From: Seminavis robusta
Taxonomy: Eukaryota > Bacillariophyta > Bacillariophyceae > Naviculales > Naviculaceae
Assembly: GCA_903772945.1 (NCBI GenBank)
Contig: CAICTM010000428.1
Coordinates: 1 to 64,000, forward strand
Reading direction: 5' to 3'
DNA: 64,000 nt
Notes under the pieces: model-generated
What the model was told of the DNA's origin: nothing
Database searches by the model: none
The model's input: the letters and a program-made list of their open reading frames with translations, nothing else
In this document: positions 10,391 through 20,070 of the stretch, in pieces
Layout of the letters: each line of letters begins with the position of its first letter
Numbering within the stretch: the stretch's first letter is position 1
Made by a program: the position numbers and the translations under genes

Positions 10391-11101
10391 ATGTCCCCAC
10401 CGCAATCTCTCGCCCAACGAGTTATCCAGCTCAACAATGAAGCCATTGTCTGTGCCATCAAGGGCTTTCGCCAAGATGGAGTTGCCACTCTGCAACGAGC
10501 ACTGGCTATGGTCCTTACCTGTGAAGAATCCAATCAGGTATCTGTGGTAAGACCAAGCAACGAACAGCAAAGAGATCAAATGGCTTACTCGGTGCCCCTG
10601 GCACGAGACCAATGTTCCAAGCCCTTTGACGATGTCTTCCAGTTCTTTAACCGAGCCATCACCCTCCCTCAAGACGACGAGAGGTTTGCTACCCTTTCGT
10701 GTCCTCACAGTCGCATTCGCATCCAAACTACCATTCTCTACAACTTGGGTGTCTTTTGTCACATGGAAGCTGTTTGCTCTGGCAACTCTACTCTTGCGTT
10801 TGCCAATGCCCTCCAATTCTACGGTGGAGCCTACCAAGTGCTGGAGAACTCTTCCAAGATCTTTGGATTCCCTCATGATGATGCGCTCTTGTTGGTACTG
10901 GCACTCTTCAACAACATGGGACACATTCACTCCAGTTTCATGATGGACAGTGACAAGACTCGACAGTGCATCAGTTGGATGCAGTCCACTTTTGCTACTC
11001 CCCAAACGCACAATGCTTTGGCTCCTGAGGATTACGCATTCTTCAGCCAATACATTTCCGTTCCTGCAGGCGCACAGCTCCTGATATCACCTGCTGCATA
11101 A
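10391..11101 (+). CDS. Uncharacterised helical repeat (TPR-like) protein, copy 1
   Basis: 236 aa from the ATG in CACCATGTCC. The open frame extends 44 codons upstream but without another ATG. The protein is helical: LNNEAIVCAIKGFRQDGVATLQRAL near the start, FQFFNRAITLP in the middle, then TTILYNLGVFCHMEA and LLLVLALFNNMGHIHS, ending FFSQYISVPAGAQLLISPAA. The A..GF..GA...L..AL and LYN.G..H spacing resembles tetratricopeptide helices; this is inference. It is clearly homologous over its whole length to the gene at 13388-14167, facing it across 2.3 kb. No signal peptide or membrane segment. Function unknown. Confidence 0.75.
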   Translation: MSPPQSLAQRVIQLNNEAIVCAIKGFRQDGVATLQRALAMVLTCEESNQVSVVRPSNEQQRDQMAYSVPLARDQCSKPFDDVFQFFNRAITLPQDDERFATLSCPHSRIRIQTTILYNLGVFCHMEAVCSGNSTLAFANALQFYGGAYQVLENSSKIFGFPHDDALLLVLALFNNMGHIHSSFMMDSDKTRQCISWMQSTFATPQTHNALAPEDYAFFSQYISVPAGAQLLISPAA

Positions 11102-13387
11102 AAACCTCTCTTCCTCTCCTTCCCCCTCCTAATCTGCCATAGAACAACTGCAGCTATACAACTACTAGAATACAATTTATACCAACATGTACACCATCTA
11201 CTGCTTTACAATGCATTTACACTAGCCAGCTAGACAATTGCTTCGGCTTTACAACAAGCACAGTTGGCGGTGGAAATCAGCAGCACCAATACGGTACCAC
11301 AAGAAAGAGAGAGGCTGCTAGTACTCTCGTGATCTCAAAGCCTCTTGCAAGAGAAGCCGAGCAGCGCCTGGTGCCGTCTTTTCTTTCAACCAGCAACTGG
11401 AGGCGCTGGCTGAGGTCTGGAAGGTGGTCTGGGTCTTTTTCCAAGAATAAGCTCTCAGCACCCTTTGGTCTTGCCATTGGCTAGTAGCCGCGGCTCATTC
11501 TTGCGTCACAACACCCAAGACTAGCTCTGGCTAGCTAGCTAGGTATGGTGTCCTCAAAGCCTCAAAGAAAGGACAGAAGCGCTGGGCAATGAATTGCTGT
11601 TTCCTGAACCCTCATGCGGTACTACTATTCGCGGGATAAAGTACATTATAAGTAGCTAGCTAGTAGCTAGATATGAATATCTACCCTTACGCAGGGGGGA
11701 AGGAGAACCAATGGGGACAGTGGTCATCCAACATTCCTGAAGACCGAAGACCCAGGAGGTTGCGGGGATGATCGGCAATCGGCATTGCCAATGCATTGAG
11801 CTATCCGGGCCACCCAGGTTGCTTGCCAGCGAGCAGAGTGCGTTTTTTTGTGTCAGCCAAAAGCCGAGGAACTTGGGCACTTGCGGAGGGCATCAGATAC
11901 TGCCTTCACTGCAACGACTTCTCACATGGCGGTCCAGCAAGAAAGGCAACGCAAATTGACGTTCCTATTCCAACTGCCCGGGCATTGCCTCCTGGACGGT
12001 CGTCACTGCAGAATTTCGTTGCAATTCATCTCGTCGCTGTCCCTGGTGGGCCTGGGCTGCGCCTGGTGGGCCCGGGTTGTGCCTGGTGGACTCGACTGTC
12101 ACTCGGGCTGTGCCTGGTGGCTGGATTCGGGCTGTGGCAAGGCAGTAGTCTACATGTATTGTATGCATCTTTGTGCCCTGCCTTGAAAGTACAGTACCGG
12201 TATGAAGGGGCCTTGAACAATCTGACGACGCGCATGTTTGCTGGCATAGCTAGTATGAGCTTTCTGCGTCGACGCATTCCCACCCACAAAGCAAACCAAG
12301 ACGATTGCCCATGTGGCAACAAGAAGTGAAACCAAGCAAGGAACCAAGATTGCTTTGAAACTCCTACCTAGCTAGCTACTTTGCTGCTACTGCCTGCTGT
12401 CTCTTCCCGGTTTTTGGCTGCGTCGAAGCAAGTCAACACGTGTTACCCACCCCGCATCAGATTGTGCTGACTACCTAGCTAGCTAGTCTAAAGTGTATAC
12501 GACTGTACTAGAATGGCCCCATCTTTGCTGCATGAAGGAGTGACATCTATCCCTTTGGCACTGTTGCAGGGGTTTCAGGCATGGTGAATTGAATCACCTT
12601 ACTGTTGTTATTTGAGACGAACTGGCTGTATCTGGTAGGTATTTCCTCCAACACCCTCCAGGTTATTGCCTCTTGTTGCTTTTGTTGACGGCTTCGCTTG
12701 GTTGCCCCTTGGCTCCCGCATACCGTAGCTTCTCCGGACCACCAGCAGTAGCTCGATGCAGAGGGAAGCTGCCTGTCATCTAATCGCCCCGAGCAATTCA
12801 CCTACACAAGCAACGGTTGAAGTTCTCTGAGCTACATCCACCAAGACCGCGAAGCCTGGAGGTATGGCTCTGTACACATCTAAAAGAAGCTATAGTTTTC
12901 CATCACCAGTCAGCTGGCTATAGTAACTCTTGCAATTGCTCCCCCTGGAGTTGAACAAGCTAGTACGGTGAGTACAAATGGATCTAGCTAGCCAGCTATG
13001 TACCCTGTGGATTCTCAAGCAGAAGCCGCCAATTGGCTGGAAAGGAACCGTTTAGTGGATGCCTTGTACATGTATCTACCGTGCCCAACCAAGAAGCAAG
13101 ATAGCCGGCAGTTGCAGTTTACAGTTCAACTTGTTCCTACCGTACTGGCAATGCTTCCAGAAGCAAACTTTACAAGAAGCCAGCCATTGTGCCGGATCCA
13201 TGCGGAAACTACTACCAGCCGTGAGTTGCTGGCATGGGCAGGTTGCTTCTGTTTCTAGCTAGCTATGGATGGTATTGAGTGCAGGCACGGTAGTCAGATA
13301 AATAATGTAATTACTTGTTACATGGTTCAAGAGAGTTAGAAAAAGGAGACTAGCTAGGAAGCCAGAAAGAGGGAGGATTCAAATATA
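11102..13387. other. Long spacer between the two TPR-like paralogues
   Basis: Non-coding as far as I can see. Rich in CTAG/GCTA palindromic tetramer runs (11525, 11650, 12367, 12475, 12985, 13255) and GGTACC pieces. Open frames of up to 177 codons at 11796-12329 overlap a GC-rich minisatellite and lack domain-like sequence. Confidence 0.5.
12037..12142. repeat. GC-rich minisatellite, GCCTGGTGG unit
   Basis: CTGGTGGGCC, GCCTGGTGGGCC, GCCTGGTGGACTCG and GCCTGGTGGCTGGATTCGG follow one another with CGGGCTGTG or CGGGTTGTG spacers: four to five imperfect units of about 22-32 bp. Confidence 0.6.
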
Positions 13388-14167
13388 TCAAGCAGCCGGT
13401 GCCAGGAGGAGCTGTCGGCTTGCTGCGACGGAAATGTATTGGAAGAAGAACTGATAATCCTCTGGGAACAACTGTCGCTTGACGCGGGGATTGGCAAAGG
13501 TGGACTGCATCCATTGCAGACACTGTCGGGTCAGATCGACATTGTCCAGCAACATGGAGTGAGCATGTCCCATGTTATTGAAGAGCGCCAACAACAAAAC
13601 AAGAACATCTTGGAATCCATATTGTGGGGCTGCTGACTCGATGGTACGGTATGCAAAGCCGTAGTAATGGAGCGCGTGGTTGAGCAAGGTCGTCTGATGT
13701 TGTCCACATCGAATGGCTTCCATGTGATAGACCAAGGCGATATTGTAGAGCACTGCAGCCAACGCTCTTGATTGATCCTTGGGGCAATAAAGGTCAAAGT
13801 CGCAGTGATGAGGGATCACCATGGCCCGATTGAAGAAGAGGAAGATGCCATCAAAGGGTTCTGATTTGACGTGATGGCTGTTGCCAAGAGAAATGGAAGC
13901 GATGGAAGTCTCGTCATTCTTGTGTACAGATGATACATGCACTTGCCGTTGCTTTAGTGCCTGAGGATGGGCTTGGAGAGCCATAATATGGGCCAATGCA
14001 CGCTGAAGGGTTTGAAGGGCGCTTTGGAAATCATGCTTGAGCATGTATCCCACTGCTCTGTCGTTCAGATCAACGACATCTTCTCTGACAACCTGAACCA
14101 CCCGCAAGTTGCTGTGGTGAGATTTCTCATTCAATAGAGCGTAAATGCTGGTAACGACGTCGTCCAT
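13388..14167 (-). CDS. Uncharacterised helical repeat (TPR-like) protein, copy 2
   Basis: 259 aa, single exon. Homologous along its length to the protein at 10391-11101: shared LNDRAV..ML/LNNEAI..AI start, LQTLQRALA, FLFFNRAMVIP, AVLYNIALVYHMEAI, LLLALFNNMGHAHS, LTRQCLQWMQSTFANP and the C-terminal LFPEDYQFFFQYISVAASRQLLLAPAA. Lacks a signal peptide. The conserved NNMGH.HS and QSTFA.P blocks may mark a binding surface. The pair is convergent, so it arose by inverted duplication or local inversion after duplication. Function unknown; likely intracellular. Confidence 0.77.
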   Translation of the reverse strand: MDDVVTSIYALLNEKSHHSNLRVVQVVREDVVDLNDRAVGYMLKHDFQSALQTLQRALAHIMALQAHPQALKQRQVHVSSVHKNDETSIASISLGNSHHVKSEPFDGIFLFFNRAMVIPHHCDFDLYCPKDQSRALAAVLYNIALVYHMEAIRCGQHQTTLLNHALHYYGFAYRTIESAAPQYGFQDVLVLLLALFNNMGHAHSMLLDNVDLTRQCLQWMQSTFANPRVKRQLFPEDYQFFFQYISVAASRQLLLAPAA

Positions 14168-16303
14168 TGTGGCTATTAGTAATACCGGTACAGTACGAAC
14201 TGGAAGATGAAATGGGTTGGTTTGTAAATGAGTGCGTTTTTGTGCAATCGAGACGAGTGATGAGGGCGGAGGGGCAAGGAGACAGCTTGATGTAGCGTTG
14301 AGTCAGAGCGCAAGTTCCAACAAAGTTTGAAAAACGGGGGAAGCCGAGAAGCCTGGAACCAGCAGGAGAGGCAGTTGGCATTTTACTATAGATCTAACAG
14401 TAGCGCTGGCACCAGAGAACAAGTTGCTGGCAAGCATCTGTTGCTCCGATAAAGCGTGTATGAAATACCGACTGAAGAACAAATGTCTGCGGACCTTGTT
14501 GCAACTCGCACCAGCTTGCATATTATTCCCAGCATTCCATTCGGCAATGCTAAGACAACGATTCGCTGGTAGCTTATGTAAATATGTGGATAAAGATACA
14601 GAATCATTTAAAAATATTCGAATTGGCAGAATTGTTTGCCCCGTCTACCTGGGTTCAAAGGAAAAGAAGGCTTTGATTATCATGCTGGGGAATGAGAGAA
14701 CAGATGGGGCTGTTGCTGACTTCTGCGTCAGCAAGCTGGCGGCCAGCAAAAGTCGCTTGTATTGTGGCAGTATTGTGGCAGCTTGGGTAGTTGTGCAGGG
14801 GAAGATTACAGTTCCAATGTTTATAATCACGTAATTTCTCCGGAAGTCACAAAAGAACAATCCTTTAAATCATATGTTTACGATAGCCTTAAGACGATGA
14901 GTGCTGACACGAAGAGAAATTGCCCCCTTCTCAAATCCAACACCCCTGAATTTTAATTCCCATGCTTGATGTGCTCCTGAAAGTTCGCATTTCATGGAAA
15001 GCAGAATACAATGAAATGTGAATGTGAATGAGATCAAGTCGCTCAACAAAGTGCGCTGCTAGTAGAAATGCGGCACTAGCTTTCGGCAGCCCTACTGCCC
15101 TGTTTCAGCAGCTTTCCGGCCCATCTGTAGGCCAAGCACTATCGCCTTCTGCAAACGGGAGCCTCGAACCTCTGGCAACTATTCATGAGGGCCATAGGTA
15201 CAGAGCTGGTACAGGTTCTTTATACAAGGCTTCCATCGTCAGGTATTCCGTTTTAATCTTGCCTTATCCATAGCACTTGGGGAACTGGGCAGTTGGAGTG
15301 GCTGTATGCTGAATATTTATTTGAGCACGCAACACGCAAGAGCCGCATTGCTATAACCACCGGGCAAGCAATACCGTACATACATGTGGTAGCTCTGGCA
15401 ATTGCAATCAAGCAGGCGGAGGAAGTCGGCCTGTTCTTTTCTTCTTGGAACTACATGGCTAGCTAGTGGTTGAGAGGGCTGCTTGGCTGCCACGACAGCT
15501 GGGGCTACATCGATGCTTCTTCTTCTTCACATTTGAGCGGTTGCCATGATAAGGAAGTTGTTCTTCTTCTTGGTTGTTGTTGTAACGCGGTTCCTTGTCG
15601 CTTCACCTCGCCTTCGCCTTCTTTTTGGGTTAGTCCTCCAGCGACTAGTCTACTATCCGATCTCTAGAGACTAAACCAAAGTTATCATTTAAGAGTTGAG
15701 GCCCGTGGGTTTGGGTTTGGGTTTTGCCGTTTGGTACTAGTATCTGGAGCAGGCCACACCGTTGGTGATGCCATTGATGCCATTGCCCCATCAACGGTAG
15801 CGGCTATGCTACTCCAAATAGCTGCATGTACCAGTAGCAATCCCGGTGAGCATGAATCTATCTTATCATCAGCATCTCGATGAGGAGAAGCATAGTCGCC
15901 ATATCAATAGCCCTACCTACCTAGCTAGCTAGCGAAGGAATAGAACCTAGAACCAGTAAACAGCCAGAGGTCGAATACTCGGAGTAGCTAATTCCAGCAT
16001 GAAGTGTTGGCGGTAGAGGTGGTGGCATTGTTGCTGAGGTGGTGCCCTTTTCTGAGTCAGTTTTTGTGTGGTGAGGTGAAGGTCCCCTGGCGATGATGCG
16101 TCACTGAGTCCCATTCATGATTGATTTCTTTTGGTCAACTGTGCGCTCAGAGTGACGTCACACCACCTGGAGCCTTCAGCTCTTGTTTTCTTGGTTGGAC
16201 ACCATCAAGAGAGCCACTTGACCCGACTCTGAGATACCCCACACACTCACCAAGAGAAGGGACAGATACCGACTAACGACACGGTGGATCTATTATTGTT
16301 GGA
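14168..16303. other. Intergenic region, no supported gene
   Basis: Frames up to 136 codons (14424-14834) start at non-ATG codons and show no domain-like sequence. Short TTC/TTG runs occur at 15510-15600 and TAGC runs near 15920. The 200 bp before 16304 probably hold a promoter. Confidence 0.45.
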
Positions 16304-17058
16304 TTGATTTATATTATGATTTATTCTTCATCGTTTCGTGCACTGCTTTTGTGCATCAACTTGGCCGCTGCTGCGGCGTTCACTGTCGTTGCACCAGTGC
16401 CTCCAAAAGCAGCCGTGGGAGAGACTGCACTTGCTGCCAGTCGATTGGAATCCCACAGCGAGAATGGTCGAAGAAATCTTTTGGTTCAGGCTTTGACAGC
16501 AGCAGCCACCGTGAGTGTGGGCTTGCCTCTGGGAGCCATGGCGGAAAGCGTCCCACTGCTGACAACCGACGAATTTCTTATCATTGTCCGTGATTCCGCT
16601 CGATCTATTCAACGAGTCGAATTTTCAGGCCCCAAGGGAGAAACCGTCATCGTGAGGCTGATTGATGGGACCGCGTTTGGTCTCAGTGATGTCGTTGAAA
16701 GTTCCACGGATCCAAGATCGCCATTAAAGGTGCAGGCTGCTTGTCGGGAGGCCAAGAGTACGTGTCTTTGATATTTTTAGTGACGAGTCATCATGATCCA
16801 TCTCGAGATGAGCAATCTGATCCCATCAACTAACTTTGCCTCGCTTCTTTCCCCGTTGTATTTTTTATAGTCCCCTTCAAAAACTTGCAAATTGAAGCCA
16901 TCTTGGCATCGGCGCCGAAAAAGACAAAAATGTACACCAATCAACGAGTGCAAGATGCAGCTGCAAAAGAAAAGGAGAGGCTGGAACGTCTTGCACGGGA
17001 CGAAGAAGAGCGGCTGGCTGCCTTGTATAAACTGGAACAAGAAGAAGCTAAACGTTAA
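16304..17058 (+). CDS. Predicted thylakoid-lumen protein with three-part targeting
   Basis: Two exons, 16304-16757 and 16871-17058; intron GTACGT..TTATAG, phase 1; 213 aa. Targeting is visible in three steps: a signal peptide (FRALLLCINLAAAAA), the plastid motif AAAAA-F-TVVAP (F26), then a twin-arginine lumen signal with RR at 56-57, a hydrophobic run (LTAAATVSVGLPLG) and AMA cleavage (78-80). The mature part begins LLTTDEFLIIVRDSARSIQRVEFSGPKGE..VRLIDG, weakly like the small N-terminal domain of FtsH proteases, and ends in a charged helical tail (AAAKEKERLERLARDEEERLAALYKLEQ). A second ATG at 16316 is an alternative start. Role unknown; Tat-imported lumen protein is inference. Confidence 0.75.
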
Positions 17059-17567
17059 AAAAATACTTCTATGTATCATACAAGTGGTGGCGTCCAATGC
17101 ACAACAGGAGCCACTCTCAAAGATATCGACAATCTGCAATCTTCAGGAAATCATAGGGCTTGTTGAGAAAGCACCGGCAGGATATCTCGACTTATCGCTG
17201 GAGTGCACTATCATACCGTAAAGTACTAAGAGGTGTTACTTTCCGCAAGGAAGAAACCCAAATGCATGTGTGTGCTGTGGTGTTGGCTTTGCCAAACTAA
17301 GTTCCATTAGGCCTATAGGCACGTGGTGAGAGGACAGGTACAGTACGAGTACTGCACCTCCATTCATTCCGTTGCTCAGGTGCCACACCGTCGTCCCGGG
17401 AATATCTGAATGAACGGCGAAGCCTGTAAGCCTTGTAGCCAACTCGTCTAGCAGAGAGTACATGTCATTGCTTATGCTACTTTATGAAATTTACTAGAGG
17501 ATTCCTTTAGAAGCCGGTCATTTGCAACTTTGTATACCGTTATCGTCAATATACACCATCGGATGTT
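17059..17567. other. Intergenic spacer
   Basis: No gene or strong repeat seen between the lumen-protein gene and the cysteine-module gene. Confidence 0.5.
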
Positions 17568-19193
17568 CTACAGAAAGTAGGCTACTGTTATGGACACAAA
17601 CAGGGCTGAGAGGGCCGCCAAACGCGAACTTGAACCACGACTCTTGGGTACGACAAGCTTGACCTCTTCTGGTCCAGGATCGCTGCCAAGATTAAGATCT
17701 TCTGGACCAGCGGGGTTATCATTAATCTCACAGCATTGTCGTGCTACAGCTTGCTGTACTGTGAGGCATTTTGCCTCGTTGACCAGAAAGGGAGCATAAT
17801 CGGATACCCATTCCTTGCAAGTCCGGATGGGCAGACTGGGGGTATCCAGCAAAACATCGTTATTGGCATTCTCATCAAACTGCTTTGAAAGGACAGTCCC
17901 CACGATGTATGTGCTGTCTGACAGTGCCAGGACAGCGTCCTTCAACTTGAATCCAGCTGGACAAGGATCACAACCACCATTGTTTTCGATGAGTGTTGTC
18001 TCGACAATGACGTTGGGACATCCACAGTAGGCCCGAGCGGACAAACCCGTAGCTCGTTCCACATTTTGGATCTCATCGGTACACATGGACTTAGTGTTTT
18101 GGATTAGGGAATCTGCAAAGGCAGAACATGTCAGGTCATGTGGTTTCTCCAAGCCTTCAGAGTTTGCTTTTCGAAGAACCATCAGTTCTGGTCCCTGCTT
18201 GTCGACAAATCTCTCTTGGAGGATTGCATCCGGTCGGGTAGGCGAAGATCCAGCAGGGCACAGCTGACATGCGGGTTCAACTTCTTCGCAACCACAAAAG
18301 TACCCAAAGCCTGCTACGGCATCACATGTCCTGTCTCCTTCTACTGCAGTGATCTGACTTATATTGTAGCAATTCAACTCATGAGACAAGGTTGGTATTG
18401 TCTTGTCCAACTTGACTCCATTCAGTGACCCGTCCGGACAAAGGTTGCAGGCTGGAGTGGACGGTGTAATGGCAAGGGTCTCAGTTTTGCATCCACAATG
18501 TTCAATAGCAACAGCTCGTAGCAGGGAACATTCGTCCTCTTTGGCAAAGAGGGAGAACATGAGCCAATCAGAGCAAGGCAATCCGGCGAATTGTTGATTG
18601 GGTGACATGTGCCTGCTGTCGCAGAACTCACACTCTCCATAGCTATCCACAAAGTTTGCAACTTCAATAGGCTTTGACGTGTCCACTCCAAAGAAATCTG
18701 CCACTTGTTTCATTCCTTGTTCCAGCGTGTGGTTCGTGTAAACCCCATCCTCATCAAACACCAAGAAACCATGTGGACCCGAATCGACTGAAAACCCCAG
18801 AAATTCGGCGCCAAGTTGGAACAATCCGCCAATGGCGTCGCTGATTCCTACTAGATCTAGATTCGAAGACTCAGTTTCTCCCTGCTCCACTTGGGTTCGA
18901 TTGGGCAGAATGCCCAGCTCCACGAGGTCAATGTTCGCGTTGGCAAACAGCTGCGAAAAGAAGGCTGGGGATGCTTGGAACTGTGCCACAAGAGACTCGA
19001 CCGCTGATTCGTCTTGCAAAATCTCAGCAGGAAAAAGACCTAGGAACAACTGTATAATGTCTTCGTCGAAGACGGCGACCAGAGGAGGCAAACTGGTTGC
19101 CGTGTTCTCTTGAAAATCTTGGACAACCGGATCGTCATTGGCAAGGACACTGGACGCCAACAAGGAAGCAAGGAGACTTGTGCGGAATCTCAT
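17568..19193 (-). CDS. Secreted/GPI-type protein with four six-cysteine modules, copy 1
   Basis: 541 aa, single exon. N-terminal signal peptide (MRFRTSLLASLLASSVLA). After a cysteine-free region of about 190 residues come four modules of the pattern C-x2-C ... C ... C ... C-x-C (CEFC..CGC, CNLC..CGC, CQLC..CGC, CDPC..CC). The first pair is often followed by P-x-G. The C terminus is a Ser-rich stretch and a hydrophobic tail (RLAALSALFVSITVAYFL), suggesting a GPI anchor or single membrane segment. The module resembles no domain I can name and looks stabilised by three disulfides each. Probable cell-surface or extracellular protein. A paralogue lies 0.9 kb away on the same strand. Confidence 0.8.
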   Translation of the reverse strand: MRFRTSLLASLLASSVLANDDPVVQDFQENTATSLPPLVAVFDEDIIQLFLGLFPAEILQDESAVESLVAQFQASPAFFSQLFANANIDLVELGILPNRTQVEQGETESSNLDLVGISDAIGGLFQLGAEFLGFSVDSGPHGFLVFDEDGVYTNHTLEQGMKQVADFFGVDTSKPIEVANFVDSYGECEFCDSRHMSPNQQFAGLPCSDWLMFSLFAKEDECSLLRAVAIEHCGCKTETLAITPSTPACNLCPDGSLNGVKLDKTIPTLSHELNCYNISQITAVEGDRTCDAVAGFGYFCGCEEVEPACQLCPAGSSPTRPDAILQERFVDKQGPELMVLRKANSEGLEKPHDLTCSAFADSLIQNTKSMCTDEIQNVERATGLSARAYCGCPNVIVETTLIENNGGCDPCPAGFKLKDAVLALSDSTYIVGTVLSKQFDENANNDVLLDTPSLPIRTCKEWVSDYAPFLVNEAKCLTVQQAVARQCCEINDNPAGPEDLNLGSDPGPEEVKLVVPKSRGSSSRLAALSALFVSITVAYFL

Positions 19194-20070
19194 GGTGGCT
19201 GTGAAACTGTATTATTGTTCGTTCAAGCTAGGACACTCCAATGCCGTCGAGCCTTTCCTCAATCGCAATGCACAAGATGATTTATTTGGCAACGATGGCT
19301 GAGACTTTTTGGTTTTCGCTGAAGTAAATCAACCTCAAAAAATGAGGAAGCAAAACTCGCCAAATTGAAAATCAAGAAGCAAGTCTCAAATAATGAGAAG
19401 GGCGGTCGCGGGAGCCCAAGGCAAAGCGTCACGCCACCACTTACATTTTTTTCTCGATCACAAACACCCAACATTTGCCATCGTCGTACTAGCTAGCTAG
19501 TATGCATACTAGTATGTCGCTGGTCCAGGCTCTAGGCTGTCTAGGAAATGAAATGGTCCGTAAGCGTAATTTTTGGCACCTCTGACAAGGCTAGCCTAGC
19601 TACCGGTACCGGTACCTGGTACCGTACTACCGCTAGGCCTCCCTCCTGCTCAGCAAAGGTCTGCAATTCTTTGAAATAGATGAAACTGAATTGAAGAATC
19701 TTCAATCTAGCTATAAGGAATAGTGTAATGTAAAATATGTATGACCTGCATTCCAGAAGGCACATCGATTCTCTCTCCAATCTGCTCAGAATCGAATCGT
19801 TCCAATGCAATCCTCCTGGGTTGCTGGCACTTCATGCAAGTCTTTATAAATGGAATCGAATGTTTCAATATACATGATGATGAAGCCCTGTTTCGTCGCC
19901 GATCTCTTGCAGTGCTGTAGCGGGAATTTTCAGCTGGCGCCCATTCTCCATGGCTCAGGGAAAACTGGCTGGCCAGCGTCGGTAGTCTCAGTTGCACGAG
20001 CTGTTGCACGTAGGCTATTGCACGTAGGCTGGCTAGCTAGCCACATCATCTCAACTAATGCTCTTCTTGG
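19194..20070. other. Spacer between the cysteine-module paralogues
   Basis: No gene. Holds the TACCGG tract at 19601-19634 and TAGC/CATGC palindromic runs near 19490-19510 and 20030. Confidence 0.5.
19601..19634. repeat. GGTACC/ACCGGT palindromic tract
   Basis: TACCGGTACCGGTACC, then TGGTACCGTACTACCG: overlapping KpnI- and AgeI-type palindromes. The same hexamers are scattered through most spacers of the window. Confidence 0.7.

Noticed and set aside
11796-12329. 177-codon open frame
   Set aside because: It crosses a GC-rich minisatellite, has no domain-like content, and two other frames are equally open.
14424-14834. 136-codon open frame
   Set aside because: Starts at TTG, no family resemblance, no supporting context.
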